This document shows positions 16,488-25,328 of a DNA stretch of 64,000 bases, piece after piece. Within the stretch, counting starts at the first letter, position 1. The number at the start of each line of letters is the position of its first letter. The stretch comes from a virus, in the IMG/VR virus record IMGVR_UViG_3300027792_000015, positions 1 to 64,000 of that record. One strand, given 5' to 3'. The notes beneath the pieces were generated by a model. It had not been told where the DNA came from. It saw only the letters and a program-made list of their open reading frames with translations, and did not search any database. The translations under genes were made by a program, and so were the position numbers.

Positions 16488-17785
16488 TAGCTAAACACTT
16501 AACAATTAAAGATTGTCAGGAAAGTGCCTATGAACACGGAGGAAAATGTTTAAGCACAGAGTATAAAAATAATAGAACAAAACTTTTATTTGAATGCTCG
16601 AAAGGCCATACATTTTCCTCCAATGTGTTTTCAGTTAAAACAATGGGTCATTGGTGCCCAGTGTGTGCTGGTAGTGGAAAGTTGTCACAAAGTTTTATTG
16701 AACAAGAAATAAGTAAAACTGGGAACCTGTTGCTGTCTGACTATGAAAAAAATTCAGCAAAATTAATTGTTAAGTGTTTAAAACATAATATTGAATTTAA
16801 GACCTCGTGGAAACGATTTTATAGGGGTCATAGGTGCCCAAAATGTTCTACGCGGCCGAGAGTAAATTTAAATGATGTGAGCGATTTCGTGTTACTTAAA
16901 AATGGGAAAATAATAGATAGCCCTAATTTTAAGGGCAGCAAAAGCAAAATTATTATTAAGTGTTTAGTTGATGGACATGAATGGAAAACAACTTGGAATA
17001 ATTTAAAAAAGAATTACTGGTGTCCAATGTGTTCTGGTATAGTAAAAGACCGACAGAACATAGAAACAATTATTGATAATAAAAATGGAAAATTATTAGA
17101 GTGTCCAGATAGAATAACCGGAAGGTCTATACTAAAAATACAATGTTTAATAGATAATTATATTTGGAATGTTAATTGTGGTAATCTTTTGAATGGAACT
17201 TGGTGTCCTAAATGTGCTAAAAGGGTTATGAAGTCACACAACGAAGTTAAAGAATTCGTAGATAATAAAAATGGTATTTTGTTGTCGCCGCCAGAAGACT
17301 TACAATCTAATTTATCTAAATTAAAAATTCAATGTAGTTGTGGAAATGAGTTTAGTATATCCTATTGTAATTTATTAAACAACCATCATTGGTGTAGTAA
17401 TTGTAGCATTAACTCCACACAGTCTAAATTAACAGAGACTTTGGCAGAAATATTACTTAACGAACCTTATGTTTCTAATTTCCGTGGTTTCGATTGGCTT
17501 AAAGATAAAAGGAATTTGGAAATAGATATTTGGTTTCCAGAATTAAAGTTGGCAGTGGAATACGACGGCCCTCAACACTTCAAGCCGGTTTGTTATGATG
17601 GTGACGAGCAAAACGCGGTCGAGCGATTTGAAGACAGGAAAAAGAAAGACCAATTGAAAAACGATTTAATTGCACAACATACGACAGAAATTAAACACTT
17701 CATTAGGTTTAATTTTAAAGAACCTATAACCAAAGAATATATTACGAACAAATTAAAGAAATTTGGACTAATTGGAAAGGAATAA
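16487..17785 (+). CDS. Vsr-like endonuclease with zinc-ribbon repeats (copy 2), non-ATG start
   Basis: About 432 aa if started at the ATA codon at 16487, which overlaps the VWA stop and lies 7 nt after AAGGGAG. From there the frame reads AKHLTIKDCQESAYEHGGKC, matching the KKLTIEDAHSAAKEHGGKC start of the copy at 32587, so this is the true N-terminus; the first GTG (16625) would cut off the first repeat. Zinc-ribbon repeats end WCPVC, RCPKC, WCPMC, WCPKC and WCSNC. The nuclease core is LEIDIWFPELKLAVEYDGPQHF. Either ATA is used as a start or the start codon has mutated. Confidence 0.75.
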   Translation: MAKHLTIKDCQESAYEHGGKCLSTEYKNNRTKLLFECSKGHTFSSNVFSVKTMGHWCPVCAGSGKLSQSFIEQEISKTGNLLLSDYEKNSAKLIVKCLKHNIEFKTSWKRFYRGHRCPKCSTRPRVNLNDVSDFVLLKNGKIIDSPNFKGSKSKIIIKCLVDGHEWKTTWNNLKKNYWCPMCSGIVKDRQNIETIIDNKNGKLLECPDRITGRSILKIQCLIDNYIWNVNCGNLLNGTWCPKCAKRVMKSHNEVKEFVDNKNGILLSPPEDLQSNLSKLKIQCSCGNEFSISYCNLLNNHHWCSNCSINSTQSKLTETLAEILLNEPYVSNFRGFDWLKDKRNLEIDIWFPELKLAVEYDGPQHFKPVCYDGDEQNAVERFEDRKKKDQLKNDLIAQHTTEIKHFIRFNFKEPITKEYITNKLKKFGLIGKE

Positions 17786-17787
17786 GT

Positions 17788-18750
17788 ATGACAAATTATC
17801 AAGATGAATCCCTATGGCGTTTGTCTTATCACCTACAATCCAGCGCGCCAGAAAAAAACAAAGAGGTGGATCCATTTTTCGCAAACAAACTCGAATCAAT
17901 AGATGATTTATATTCTATACAGTATTATATAAGCTATAAGAATGTAGCAGATGATATGCCAGAAACAAAAGAAAAAATAAATAAATTGTTTGCAGAAGAA
18001 TTTGCTAAAAATAATTTGGCCAATATATCCAAAATACAATCATTTCGTGCTTGGATTTCAGATGACACAAAGAAAAAATTTAGAGATTGGTGGATTACAC
18101 AAGAAGAGACATCTCAATTATATAAGTCAATGTCAGATTTCAATTGCATGTTTTCTGAACCCAACACGAAAATTCTGGAAAAACTATTACTGATATATAA
18201 ATCTTTTAGGAAAAAAGAAGTTGTAGATTTAATAGAAAAAGCATTTATTAATTTACCAGATGAATCTGCGGCAGAAGGATGCGAGTTACTATACAGGGCA
18301 ACCCCGGCCATTTCGGTATTGCTGTTAAAGAAAAATGTTGGTGAAAAATATTCCCTTAAAGGATTAAAGTCGTTGGCAAAATTATCCAAGCAGCGTGATA
18401 TAAATGTCAAGATAAACTTTGCTCAACTGGAAAGTTTGGGACCTCGCGGCCGGCTTGATGCAATTAAACAGTTGATGGGAATGTATGACGAATACTATAA
18501 ATACAACAAAAGAATAGAAGAATACAATAGACAAAACCCAGGTTATGCTAATAGAACATGGGTGACTGGTTATGAGAGAAGACTAAAAGAGAAGGCGATC
18601 ATTCCCAAGATGCCTTTTGAAACAGTGCCTACAAAAGAAGAAATAGATAGATTTTTGTTCCCGTGTTCATTGCTTTATAATAGTGAAGTGCTGGAAATAT
18701 CTGAAAAGTTCAGTGAATTTCTTAAAGCACAGGAACAACCGAAAGTTTAA
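17788..18750 (+). CDS. Helical hypothetical protein of the five-member family
   Basis: 320 aa, helical. Shared C-terminal pattern: GPRGRLDAIKQL then EIDRFLFPCSLLYNSEVLEISEKF. RBS GGAAAGG. Probably a member of the MoxR-VWA gene set. Confidence 0.7.
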   Translation: MTNYQDESLWRLSYHLQSSAPEKNKEVDPFFANKLESIDDLYSIQYYISYKNVADDMPETKEKINKLFAEEFAKNNLANISKIQSFRAWISDDTKKKFRDWWITQEETSQLYKSMSDFNCMFSEPNTKILEKLLLIYKSFRKKEVVDLIEKAFINLPDESAAEGCELLYRATPAISVLLLKKNVGEKYSLKGLKSLAKLSKQRDINVKINFAQLESLGPRGRLDAIKQLMGMYDEYYKYNKRIEEYNRQNPGYANRTWVTGYERRLKEKAIIPKMPFETVPTKEEIDRFLFPCSLLYNSEVLEISEKFSEFLKAQEQPKV

Positions 18751-18801
18751 GTTTGTTGGTAGAGTGTGTGAATAAAAACAATTTAACAAGGAGAGAATAA
18801 T

Positions 18802-19089
18802 ATGGCAAGTTTGTTTAAGAAGGAAGTTGTTGCAGTTCAGAAGAAGTCAGAGGTTGATGTAGTTCGTGATTCATTGGATGTTGATGCCGCTGGTGTTGTT
18901 CGTTTTCGCAGCCGCACTGGACGTGGAAGCGGAAAGGCTATCGAGATTCCTGGCGATCAGTTTGACGAGTTTGTTACGCTGATGGTTAAGGTTCGCGATA
19001 ATCGTGAGCAACTTGCCAATGAGGAGCGGAGTAAGGTTGCTCCCGTTGCGGAGACCGTTGTTGAAACAGACAACACTCCCGTTGATTAA
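18802..19089 (+). CDS. Small hypothetical protein with high-expression codon use
   Basis: 95 aa with a strong AAGGAGAG RBS. Rich in CGT, GGT and GTT codons, unlike its AT-rich neighbours, so it may be an abundant protein. Contains VVRFRSRTGRGSGKAIEIPG, a basic beta-like stretch. A hairpin follows at 19104. Function unknown. Confidence 0.75.
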   Translation: MASLFKKEVVAVQKKSEVDVVRDSLDVDAAGVVRFRSRTGRGSGKAIEIPGDQFDEFVTLMVKVRDNREQLANEERSKVAPVAETVVETDNTPVD

Positions 19090-19103
19090 CCACTAACAAG
19101 TTT

Positions 19104-19127
19104 TGGGGGCCGGTTTTTCGGCCCCCA
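19104..19127 (+). terminator. GC-rich hairpin, terminator-like but without T-tract
   Basis: TGGGGGCCG (19104-19112) pairs with CGGCCCCCA (19119-19127) around a GTTTTT loop. No T-run follows, so it may instead stabilise or separate the two transcripts. Confidence 0.6.
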
Positions 19128-19171
19128 GGATTTCAACCACACACTTAACTATAACAAAAGGATTTTTAACT

Positions 19172-19498
19172 ATGACAACAGTATATGCAAAGCCGGGTGA
19201 AAATATTGATTCTTTGATACGTCGCTTTAAGAAGGCAGTTGATAAGTCTGGTGTTCTTGCGGACCTGAAACGACACGAGTTTTATGATAAGCCCAGCGTT
19301 CAGAAGAAAAAGAAGCAAGCGTTGGCAAAAAAGCGTAATGCAAAGTTGGCCAGAAAAAATGGCAACCAAGAGGAGCGCAAGGTATCAAATCAAAATTTCA
19401 AGTGGAATTACGATCATACTAAAAAGATACAGATGAAGCCACCGCAGAATAGGCAAAATTACAACAAGAAACCTTTTAATCGAGGGAGTAGCCGATGA
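19172..19498 (+). CDS. rpsU: Ribosomal protein bS21 with C-terminal extension
   Basis: 108 aa from ATG 19172, RBS AAAGGA. Residues 1-65 are bS21: [20 protein letters not shown] then [11 protein letters not shown]-type segment [16 protein letters not shown] and [10 protein letters not shown]. Ordinary bS21 is about 70 aa; here about 40 residues are added ([18 protein letters not shown]...), rich in N, Q, K and P. bS21 sits near the anti-Shine-Dalgarno region of the 30S subunit, so a phage version could bias initiation to phage mRNAs. Confidence 0.92.
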   Translation: MTTVYAKPGENIDSLIRRFKKAVDKSGVLADLKRHEFYDKPSVQKKKKQALAKKRNAKLARKNGNQEERKVSNQNFKWNYDHTKKIQMKPPQNRQNYNKKPFNRGSSR

Positions 19499-20349
19499 GT
19501 ATTTTTGATCAAGCATACGATGAAATGTCCTGGAACGAAGTTTGTTATAGGCTTCCAGGAGAGTTAGCTGTTAGTGCATTAAAGCGACGGGTAAATAATC
19601 TTGAAACCGTTAAGATACTATTAGAGAATGTTGGCAGTTCTCCGGCAGTGTTATCTGTTCTTAAAAAGACGGTAAATGAAATTCTTGATAATGAAAAGCC
19701 AGACGATATACTTGCTCTAAACTCCAACGAACAATTACTTTTTTCCTGGCTAAATGAAAGCAATCGCAAAAGAGTTAAGGAAAATGATCCTTCAAAGTTG
19801 AGTTTAAAGTTTTTGTTCAATACAACTGACTCAAAGGATTTGTCTGGCCTTGAATCAATAATGGATAAAGTTTTGGGTGACCCAGACTTCAAGCAATCTC
19901 ATTTGCGTGCTGTTATGGGTAAGGCAGATAATGAATTGTTTGGAACATTGTTGGGAAAAATAATCAAAGACACACGTCCAGAAGTTAGGGCCTGTGTTTT
20001 GAGTGTCGCTGGCCATAATACTGTTAGTGATAATCAGTTGGTCATTGGTTTAAAAGCATTGGCAAAGTGTCCGAATGAAAGTATAACTTCTGTAAATGTT
20101 TTGCCCTTTACTATATTTTCGGAATTAAAGCCAATGGAAAGACTAAATGCTCTTTCTAAATATTTGGACTTTTTTCCGCAGTATAGGAAGGTGGAAGCAT
20201 TTAGCCCAGCGCCAACCAAGGAAGAGTTTGAGACCATTTTGTTTGCCGGTTGCATAGAGCAAAACGAATTGGTAAATGAAATTTCTGAAAAGTATAAGTT
20301 GATAACGGAAGCAGACCCACCTAAACAAGAAGAGGAAGAAGAAGTATGA
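19495..20349 (+). CDS. Helical hypothetical protein of the five-member family
   Basis: 284 aa. Shared C-terminal pattern: [12 protein letters not shown] then [25 protein letters not shown]. Ends in an acidic tail (EEEEEV). ATGA overlap with rpsU on one side and with the next gene on the other. Its position next to bS21 links the translation gene to the MoxR-VWA operon. Confidence 0.7.
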   Translation: MSIFDQAYDEMSWNEVCYRLPGELAVSALKRRVNNLETVKILLENVGSSPAVLSVLKKTVNEILDNEKPDDILALNSNEQLLFSWLNESNRKRVKENDPSKLSLKFLFNTTDSKDLSGLESIMDKVLGDPDFKQSHLRAVMGKADNELFGTLLGKIIKDTRPEVRACVLSVAGHNTVSDNQLVIGLKALAKCPNESITSVNVLPFTIFSELKPMERLNALSKYLDFFPQYRKVEAFSPAPTKEEFETILFAGCIEQNELVNEISEKYKLITEADPPKQEEEEEV

Positions 20350-20771
20350 TTGAAGAACTATATGTTCCAAACAAATGTAAAATCCCAGATAAAGTTTGTA
20401 TAGTGGGTAACACAGATTACTTAAAGGATAATACAATTTGGGTGAATTTTAGTTCAAAGATTGATAATCCTCCGGCAGAAACATTATTAATAACAGATAA
20501 TATTTTTGCCGGAGACTTTCACATATCTACGCTACACTGCGGTCGGAGTGGGTTTTTTGCAACCTTGTTTATGGATAATGTCAAGCAAATGGGAATACAA
20601 TTAAGGACAAGTTTAAGTAGTTGGGTAATTAATGATTTAATATTTTCTGGATTGCTTCAAGAAAATGGAGTGGTAAAGTTGGGAACAGAATTTTGCGTAG
20701 CGTTTTATTCTGGCCACAACTCGATGGTTTTAAAGGACAAATATGCCTACAATCAAATAAGGGGAATTTAA
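20346..20771 (+). CDS. Hypothetical protein
   Basis: 141 aa, beta-rich (KVCIVGNTDYLKDNTIWVNF, ETLLITDNIFAGDFHIS). No family recognised. Confidence 0.7.
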   Translation: MIEELYVPNKCKIPDKVCIVGNTDYLKDNTIWVNFSSKIDNPPAETLLITDNIFAGDFHISTLHCGRSGFFATLFMDNVKQMGIQLRTSLSSWVINDLIFSGLLQENGVVKLGTEFCVAFYSGHNSMVLKDKYAYNQIRGI

Positions 20772-20773
20772 TT

Positions 20774-21139
20774 ATGATAGAGCAAATATCTGGAATGGAA
20801 CTGTGTGTATTTTTAAATCCATCAAATAGTATAGTTACTGTGCATTTCTTTGACCGCGGAAACAAAGCAGGTAAGCCAGACATAATGGCTTACCTACAAA
20901 GAGATATGTCTTGGGATGTCAGAAGAGTTGTTGGAGAAACATCTGTGCTGGAAGCAAACAGAGAAATTGTGTCAATAAATCATGAATCATTGGGAATAGA
21001 ATTGAGTGGCAATGACTTTGATAAATTTGTAAGAGCAGGAACAAAACAAATTATAGAGTCTCTTGGCAAAGAAAATGGCATCATAGAAATTAGCGAAGCC
21101 GCAGACATATTGGAAAACAATTCTTACGGAGATGATTGA
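20774..21139 (+). CDS. Hypothetical protein
   Basis: 121 aa from ATG 20774. Mixed alpha/beta with LCVFLNPSNSIVTVHFFDRG and a helical acidic C-terminus. The stop overlaps the next ATG (TGATG). Confidence 0.7.
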   Translation: MIEQISGMELCVFLNPSNSIVTVHFFDRGNKAGKPDIMAYLQRDMSWDVRRVVGETSVLEANREIVSINHESLGIELSGNDFDKFVRAGTKQIIESLGKENGIIEISEAADILENNSYGDD

Positions 21140-21462
21140 TGTCACTTTTGCATGATGCGATGACAGCCTGGTTAGCAGGACTTACTACTAAAAAGAATGA
21201 AAAAGAAATCTGGTGGCAGGACGAGGATGGTTTTAAAATTACCGTAGAATTGGTAAATTTAAGGTGGGAAAAGTATATAGTAAGACACTACTTTAAAAAT
21301 GGTAATCTGTATCGTGAAGATAGTTATATGAAAGACAATCCACACGGTTTGTGTAAAAGTTACTGGGAAAATGGTAATTTAATGTGTGAATACAATTATC
21401 TCAAAGGCAAATTTTGTGGTCCGTGCAAACATTATTTAGAGAATGGAAAATTAATTCCATGA
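21139..21462 (+). CDS. YwqK/MORN-type repeat protein (family member 3)
   Basis: 107 aa. N-terminal domain MSLLHDAMTAWLAGLTTKKN...EIWW...KITVELV, then repeats HYFKNGNLYREDSYMKDNPHG and SYWENGNLMCEYNYLKG. ATGA overlap with member 4. Confidence 0.8.
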   Translation: MSLLHDAMTAWLAGLTTKKNEKEIWWQDEDGFKITVELVNLRWEKYIVRHYFKNGNLYREDSYMKDNPHGLCKSYWENGNLMCEYNYLKGKFCGPCKHYLENGKLIP

Positions 21463-21740
21463 CACTTTTACACGACGCCTACACTGCTTACTTGTCTGGC
21501 CTGACCACCAAACTCAACGAAAAAGAAATTTGGTGGCAGGATAAGTATGGTTTTAAAATTACCGTAGAATTAGTTGGTGTAGATTTGGAGACATATGTGG
21601 TAAGGTATTTTTATGAAGATGGAAATCTGAGGTTTGAAATGAATTATTGTAAAGACGAAAGACATAGTCTTTGTAAATGTTTTTTTGACAACGGAATTTT
21701 GGGCTGGACAAAGAACTTTAACGGGAGTGATCAAATTTAG
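21459..21740 (+). CDS. YwqK/MORN-type repeat protein (family member 4)
   Basis: 93 aa from ATG 21459. MTLLHDAYTAYLSGLTTK...EIWW...KITVELV followed by only two repeats (YFYEDGNLRFEMNYCKDERH, CFFDNGILGWTKNF). A short tandem paralogue of member 3. Confidence 0.8.
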   Translation: MTLLHDAYTAYLSGLTTKLNEKEIWWQDKYGFKITVELVGVDLETYVVRYFYEDGNLRFEMNYCKDERHSLCKCFFDNGILGWTKNFNGSDQI

Positions 21741-21752
21741 AAAAGGAGATTT

Positions 21753-22040
21753 ATGGCCGATATAATTGGAAACGCTAATGGGATTAAACTGTGGGAACTT
21801 ATGTCGAATACACAGGACAAAAGTGAGGCAGAGTATTTTAAAATGCTTTCTGTTGCTGCATCTAAATATGGTAAAGTTTTCTTTGTCGATTCCGTTACAG
21901 AAAGAAACACAAAAGAAAACCAAGTTACGTGGAGTATGGTTTGGGACCCAAGCAAGTCCGTTTGGGAAGTTTCAAAGTTCCATGTTCCTCGTGGCGCAGT
22001 AGAAGCAACCGATAGATTACTTAAAGTTTGTCCGACATAG
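21753..22040 (+). CDS. Hypothetical protein
   Basis: 95 aa, AAAGGAG RBS. Contains NANGIKLWELMSN and a beta hairpin (VTWSMVWDPSKSVWEVSKF). It runs convergently into the minus-strand endonuclease gene, 13 nt away. Confidence 0.7.
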   Translation: MADIIGNANGIKLWELMSNTQDKSEAEYFKMLSVAASKYGKVFFVDSVTERNTKENQVTWSMVWDPSKSVWEVSKFHVPRGAVEATDRLLKVCPT

Positions 22041-22053
22041 GTGGGAGAAACTA

Positions 22054-22905
22054 TTATACATCTTTGTGTAATTTCCCATTTATTATATCTAAAATAGTAG
22101 ATTTGTCTACTGAAAACATTTTTCCCAGCTTTCTCGATGGGAATTTTACACCATCATACAGTGTTTTAATTTGTATTATTTGGTCTGTTGATAATTTGTT
22201 ATTGTTTGTAATATTTCCATCACTGTCACGTTTACACATATTTTTAATTAAAACAAATTTGTCATACTTTCTTTGTAAACCAATTTTATCTAATTCAAAT
22301 CCATCATAGATATAATCTCCTAATTTTATTATATTGCTATAACTTTGGACACTGATATTTGAGTATGATCCCTTTTTTGCTTCTTTTGTGTTTATATAAT
22401 ATTTGTTTATTGTTAGCTCGTTAAATAAATTAATAACAAAATCCCAATTTTGGCCAAATGGACCAGCAAGTGTAAATGCTTTTCTTTTATTTACGGCGTC
22501 AACATAGAAGCATCCATCGCCGCATATTAATCCTCTAAACCAATACTTGTGTAAATCCTTTGGTATAACATTCAATATGCTATCAGCAGATATTTTGCTA
22601 TTTGAGCCGTAACCATGATTTAATAAAAAATTGTATATATCTTTATTGCTTGTTGATAAAGTTACACTTTTTTCTTTTGATCTCTCCCTTATGTTTCTAA
22701 CATATATGTTCCATTTTCCCGTAGCATTACACATATTGATTAAGTTTTCGGAATCTGATTCCTTGGTGTAAATTTGTATATTATAGTTCCCTAATTTATA
22801 TTTGACAATATGGCCATCGGCCCATATATATCCCAAAAGGTAAGCTGAATACTTATTCATTTTATCGCTATATATAAATATATCTTTAAAAACTTTATCT
22901 GTCAT
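22054..22905 (-). CDS. LAGLIDADG homing endonuclease
   Basis: 283 aa, the only gene seen on the minus strand. Two LAGLIDADG helices: AYLLGYIWADGHIV (about residue 23) and YWFRGLICGDGCFYV (about residue 120), each ending in the catalytic acidic residue. C-terminal helix-turn-helix-like region (SRKLGKMFSVDKSTILDII). On its own strand AAGGAG precedes the ATG. It lies between the gene at 21753 and the helicase gene without breaking either, as a free-standing mobile gene. Confidence 0.85.
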   Translation of the reverse strand: MTDKVFKDIFIYSDKMNKYSAYLLGYIWADGHIVKYKLGNYNIQIYTKESDSENLINMCNATGKWNIYVRNIRERSKEKSVTLSTSNKDIYNFLLNHGYGSNSKISADSILNVIPKDLHKYWFRGLICGDGCFYVDAVNKRKAFTLAGPFGQNWDFVINLFNELTINKYYINTKEAKKGSYSNISVQSYSNIIKLGDYIYDGFELDKIGLQRKYDKFVLIKNMCKRDSDGNITNNNKLSTDQIIQIKTLYDGVKFPSRKLGKMFSVDKSTILDIINGKLHKDV

Positions 22906-22977
22906 ATTTCTCCTTGGTGGTAGTTATACTAAGGTTCCCACCAATACATAATTTTATTAGTAGAAAAAGGAATAGTA

Positions 22978-24273
22978 ATGCAAAATGTATCTGATTATAC
23001 TGAATTAAAAAAAGAACTTCAAAAGTTTAACAACATCCTAATAACAGGGCCTGCTGGCAGCGGGAAAACCTATGGTGCAATCCAATTGTTTAAAAATAGC
23101 AAAAACTCTGTATTTACTGCAACCACAGGTATCGCGGCACTAAATGTAGGGGGAGAAACATTACATAGATTTTTAAACTTGGGAACAGCGTCAAGACCAG
23201 AGTTGTCGTATATAGTAACCGATAAATGGGATAAAATAAAAAGGTCAAAGAAATCTTTTGACATCGATCGGTTGCAGACCATATTGTCGTTAAAAACACT
23301 TATAATTGATGAAGCCTCAATGTTGAGGAGGGACACATTTGAACTTGTGGATGTAGTTTTAAGCCATGTGCGAGAGAATAGCCTGCCATTTGGTGGGGTC
23401 CAGATGGTGCTCGTATCTGACTTTTTTCAGCTACCACCCGTTGTTACTTCTTTTGATATCAGTAGGTATCCAGATTTATCGGAGCCTTATTGTTTCCAGT
23501 CTCCTTTGTGGTATCAAGCAGGATTCGAATCTTTTAATTTGACAACAAACTATCGACAGGGTGATGGTGAGTTTCTTGATGCGCTTGGTCAAATTAGAAT
23601 AGGTAATGTTACGCCAGAGATAGATAAATTATTTTCCAGCAGAGTTGGTGCAAACTTAAATGTTCCACTACAACCGCTTAAATTATTTTCTCATAAAGAT
23701 GATGTAAGTGTAGAGAACATAAATTGTTTAAAGCAATTACCTGGCGACAAAATGTGTTCAACGGCAGAATTTGAGGGAAAAGAATACGATATTAATATTT
23801 TAAAGAAAGAATGCCCGGCCGAAGTAGATTTATATTTCGGCAAAAATGCGCAGGTAATGATGCTAACCAATGATCCAAAAGGAAATTGGGTAAATGGAAC
23901 TATGGGAATAATTAAAGATTTGTCCCCACTCGCAATAAAGTTTTCTTCTGGCGCGACATTTGAAATTACTCCTTTTACTTGGGAGAGGTCGGTTCCAAGA
24001 GTAAAGTTTGATAAATCAATATACAACGAAGTAGTAGCAAAGATGACACAATATCCATTTAGATTGAGTTGGTCATCTACACTGCATAAATGTCAAGGTT
24101 TAACATTGGATTATGTAGAACTTGATTTATCAAGATCGTTTGCATGTGGCCAGTCATATGTGGGATTGTCTCGGGTAAAAACAATCGAGGGTCTGACTTT
24201 GAGGTCTTGGAATAAAAGTAGTATAAAAACAGATAAAAAGGTTAGGGAATTTTATGGCATCACTAATAGTTAA
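22978..24273 (+). CDS. Pif1/Dda-like SF1B DNA helicase
   Basis: 431 aa. Walker A TGPAGSGKTYG (residue 23), motif Ia ATTGIAALN, motif II IIDEASML (about residue 106), motif III VLVSDFFQLPPV, motif IV-like NYRQGDG, and motif VI-like STLHKCQGLTLDYV...YVGLSRVKT near the end. This is the pattern of 5'-3' helicases such as T4 Dda and Pif1, used in replication start and recombination. Confidence 0.9.
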   Translation: MQNVSDYTELKKELQKFNNILITGPAGSGKTYGAIQLFKNSKNSVFTATTGIAALNVGGETLHRFLNLGTASRPELSYIVTDKWDKIKRSKKSFDIDRLQTILSLKTLIIDEASMLRRDTFELVDVVLSHVRENSLPFGGVQMVLVSDFFQLPPVVTSFDISRYPDLSEPYCFQSPLWYQAGFESFNLTTNYRQGDGEFLDALGQIRIGNVTPEIDKLFSSRVGANLNVPLQPLKLFSHKDDVSVENINCLKQLPGDKMCSTAEFEGKEYDINILKKECPAEVDLYFGKNAQVMMLTNDPKGNWVNGTMGIIKDLSPLAIKFSSGATFEITPFTWERSVPRVKFDKSIYNEVVAKMTQYPFRLSWSSTLHKCQGLTLDYVELDLSRSFACGQSYVGLSRVKTIEGLTLRSWNKSSIKTDKKVREFYGITNS

Positions 24274-24277
24274 TGGT

Positions 24278-24460
24278 ATGGATAAATTTGATCTTTCATT
24301 TGAAAGTATTAGTTTTATATACTTGAAAGTGTTTAAATATAATTTTCCAATAAAAATGAAAGATAATAATATTTGTATTGATTACCCAGCACTTGTAAAA
24401 GAGAAATATAGTTTATGGCGTAGGATTCGCCAGGAAATATTAGATTTTTTATGTATGTAG
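24278..24460 (+). CDS. YIFK-box small protein (isolated member)
   Basis: 60 aa from ATG 24278, core SFIYLKVFKYNFPIK; an in-frame ATG at 24254 would overlap the helicase end. C-terminal part differs from other members (KEKYSLWRRIRQEILDFL). Function unknown. Confidence 0.65.
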   Translation: MDKFDLSFESISFIYLKVFKYNFPIKMKDNNICIDYPALVKEKYSLWRRIRQEILDFLCM

Positions 24461-24502
24461 CAATATTTATTAAAAATGGAAAGTAATAATATTTGTATTG
24501 AT
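24364..24502 (+). repeat. 19-nt direct repeat, partial gene duplication
   Basis: TAATAATATTTGTATTGAT occurs at 24364-24382 and again at 24484-24502, the first inside the tiny gene. The second copy is in non-coding sequence and appears to be left from an incomplete duplication. Confidence 0.65.
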
Positions 24503-24530
24503 AAACCACGGAAACTATATAAGAGTAATA

Positions 24531-24704
24531 ATGAGACTGTATAATACTATTATTACTACCAATGTTTCCCTTGTCGCATGGTTCATAGTTTTACTATACA
24601 CGATTTTTGGGTTTTGTCAAGTTTTTTGGTCGATTTTTTTGAGGCTGTTACTCGGGCCTTTTAGACATGCAAAGATTTTTTGCTCAAAGGAGAAGAAAAA
24701 ATGA
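24531..24704 (+). CDS. Small membrane protein
   Basis: 57 aa from ATG 24531 (MRLYNTIITTN). A long hydrophobic stretch (SLVAWFIVLLYTIFGFCQVF) gives one or two membrane segments, then a basic tail (FCSKEKKK). It overlaps the next gene by ATGA, which supports translation. Function unknown. Confidence 0.6.
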   Translation: MRLYNTIITTNVSLVAWFIVLLYTIFGFCQVFWSIFLRLLLGPFRHAKIFCSKEKKK

Positions 24705-24853
24705 ATAAATTAGGCGGCAAAGAATTTGTATTAATTAATAGAAGGAAAGTGGATCGAAATATAAATGGAGCCTTGGATATTTTGTTCAGGGCAGCTGGAA
24801 ATACATCCTATTTTAATGGTGATGTTCAAAATTGCACTGTTAATAAAAGTTAG
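24701..24853 (+). CDS. Small hypothetical protein
   Basis: 50 aa with an AGGAGAAG RBS. Sequence MNKLGGKEFVLINRRKVDRN then a polar C-terminus. No family recognised. Confidence 0.6.
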   Translation: MNKLGGKEFVLINRRKVDRNINGALDILFRAAGNTSYFNGDVQNCTVNKS

Positions 24854-24875
24854 CAGAAAGGTATCGGCACGCAAC

Positions 24876-25292
24876 ATGAACCTCGGAAAAGTTATAAAAA
24901 TATATGAAATCATTAAAAATAGATTACCTAAAACTTATCCTCACCCAAAACTCGCCTTCTTTGAGGATGAGGATTGCATGTTAAGCAACACTAATTTAAA
25001 AAAAATAGAAAACGAAAATGTATATGCGGTATTTTCCCCAACCACAGAAACGATATGCTTGCCACTTAAAATGACCTTTGAGTATTATGGGAAAAATGGA
25101 AAGTATATAAACACAGTTAATTTAAATAAATTCACTGATGTAGAAATTGCTCATACTTTATTGCATGAGTGTTGTCATATGTATGCTGGCGAAAAGTATG
25201 GATATTTTTCAGAAAAATATCATGATGAAAAATATTGTGATACATTTGCGAGTAGGTGGGTAAAGGTTTTGGTTAAGGAAAAATTACTATGA
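24876..25292 (+). CDS. Putative zinc metallopeptidase (HExxH)
   Basis: 138 aa from ATG 24876; upstream in-frame ATGs overlap the previous gene. HTLLHECCHMYAG near residue 98 is the zinc-binding HExxH helix, followed by YHDEKYCDTFASRW, in which an H or D could be the third ligand. The small size and layout recall SprT/WSS-type or ImmA/IrrE-type peptidases, but neither is firm. Confidence 0.65.
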   Translation: MNLGKVIKIYEIIKNRLPKTYPHPKLAFFEDEDCMLSNTNLKKIENENVYAVFSPTTETICLPLKMTFEYYGKNGKYINTVNLNKFTDVEIAHTLLHECCHMYAGEKYGYFSEKYHDEKYCDTFASRWVKVLVKEKLL

Positions 25293-25309
25293 CGCTTTTA
25301 CATCGATGA
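25289..25309 (+). pseudogene. Remnant of the start of a YwqK-type gene
   Basis: The bases read MTLLHR and stop, a truncated and frameshifted copy of the MTLLHDA start of the YwqK family. It overlaps the peptidase stop in an ATGA, where such genes usually start. The CRISPR-like unit at 25329 follows within 20 nt. Confidence 0.6.
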
Positions 25310-25328
25310 CAAAATAGTGGAATGGGTT

